A DNA stretch of 64,000 bases from Flavobacterium sp. NRK1. GTDB lineage: Bacteria; Bacteroidota; Bacteroidia; Flavobacteriales; Flavobacteriaceae. Position 1 is the first letter of the stretch. Every line of letters starts with the position of its first letter. Of this stretch, positions 63,945-64,000 are shown one piece after another. A program made the position numbers and the translations under genes. The stretch covers positions 989,341-1,053,340 of the forward strand of contig NZ_JAMXLA010000001.1 in the NCBI RefSeq assembly GCF_024054175.1, given 5' to 3'. Below the pieces are notes generated by a model. That model was not told the origin of the DNA and searched no databases. It was given only the letters and a program-made list of their open reading frames with translations.

Positions 63945-63971
63945 TCCTATATATAATCAAACAATTATATC

Positions 63972-64000
63972 TTATTTTTCAAGAGCATAGCGTCTTGCTA
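63972..64000 (-). CDS. C-terminal end of a gene entering from the right
   Basis: The minus strand reads GCA AGA CGC TAT GCT CTT GAA AAA TAA, giving the last residues ARRYALEK and a stop; the terminator at 63914-63944 follows. Too short to identify. Confidence 0.35.

Overview
The window looks like a Flavobacteriaceae (Bacteroidota) chromosome. It has SusC/SusD outer-membrane pairs, a type IX secretion sorting domain, lipoproteins with Bacteroidota lipoboxes, TTG/TAnnTTTG promoters and a menaquinone-type sdhCAB operon. Two parts are clearly distinct: an AT-rich accessory island (1 to about 20690) and ordinary core chromosome (about 20696 to 64000).

The island ends at the 3' end of a CAU-anticodon tRNA gene (20696-20769, minus), which is the usual target of integrative elements. 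No integrase, relaxase or type IV secretion gene lies inside the window, so the other end must be to the left. The island carries: a DUF3871 protein at the left edge; a minus-strand operon of a GHKL ATPase with a C-terminal nuclease-like domain, a small PD-(D/E)XK protein and a small membrane protein split across a slippery A7 run (1114-4031); a minus-strand PLD-helicase / N6-adenine methylase / SMC-like ATPase operon that looks like a helicase-methylase-ATPase defence locus (4266-12941); and element housekeeping (RadC/JAB protein, XRE regulator with a 24-bp operator-like palindrome, membrane/secreted mini-operon, SF3-type helicase, DUF5131 protein, excisionase-like HTH).

The core part holds mce, rbfA, a LolE/FtsX-type permease, a MATE transporter, a 1273-aa T9SS-secreted HYR-repeat protein, a thioredoxin-like gene broken by an in-frame stop, dusB, lepA, two tandem receiver-only response regulators, thiL, glyS, a comF-like gene, an Ig-like lipoprotein, an omega-amidase-like nitrilase, a polysaccharide utilization locus (40924-53956), sdhCAB, a ChaN-like protein, an HMG-CoA synthase family protein, aminopeptidase P and an alpha/beta hydrolase. 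The utilization locus has SusC, SusD, two GH30 enzymes and one GH3 enzyme on the minus strand and a divergent propeller-LuxR regulator; by analogy with characterized loci it probably targets a beta-glucan, most likely beta-1,6-linked.

The main points to re-examine are the two defence-like operons and their slippery junction, a pair of candidate small RNAs with C-rich loops between dusB and lepA, the repeated AAGTGCTAAAGTGC motifs inside the island, and the nonsense-interrupted gene at 28645-29244. All calls come from reading the sequence and recalling families; no database search was run.
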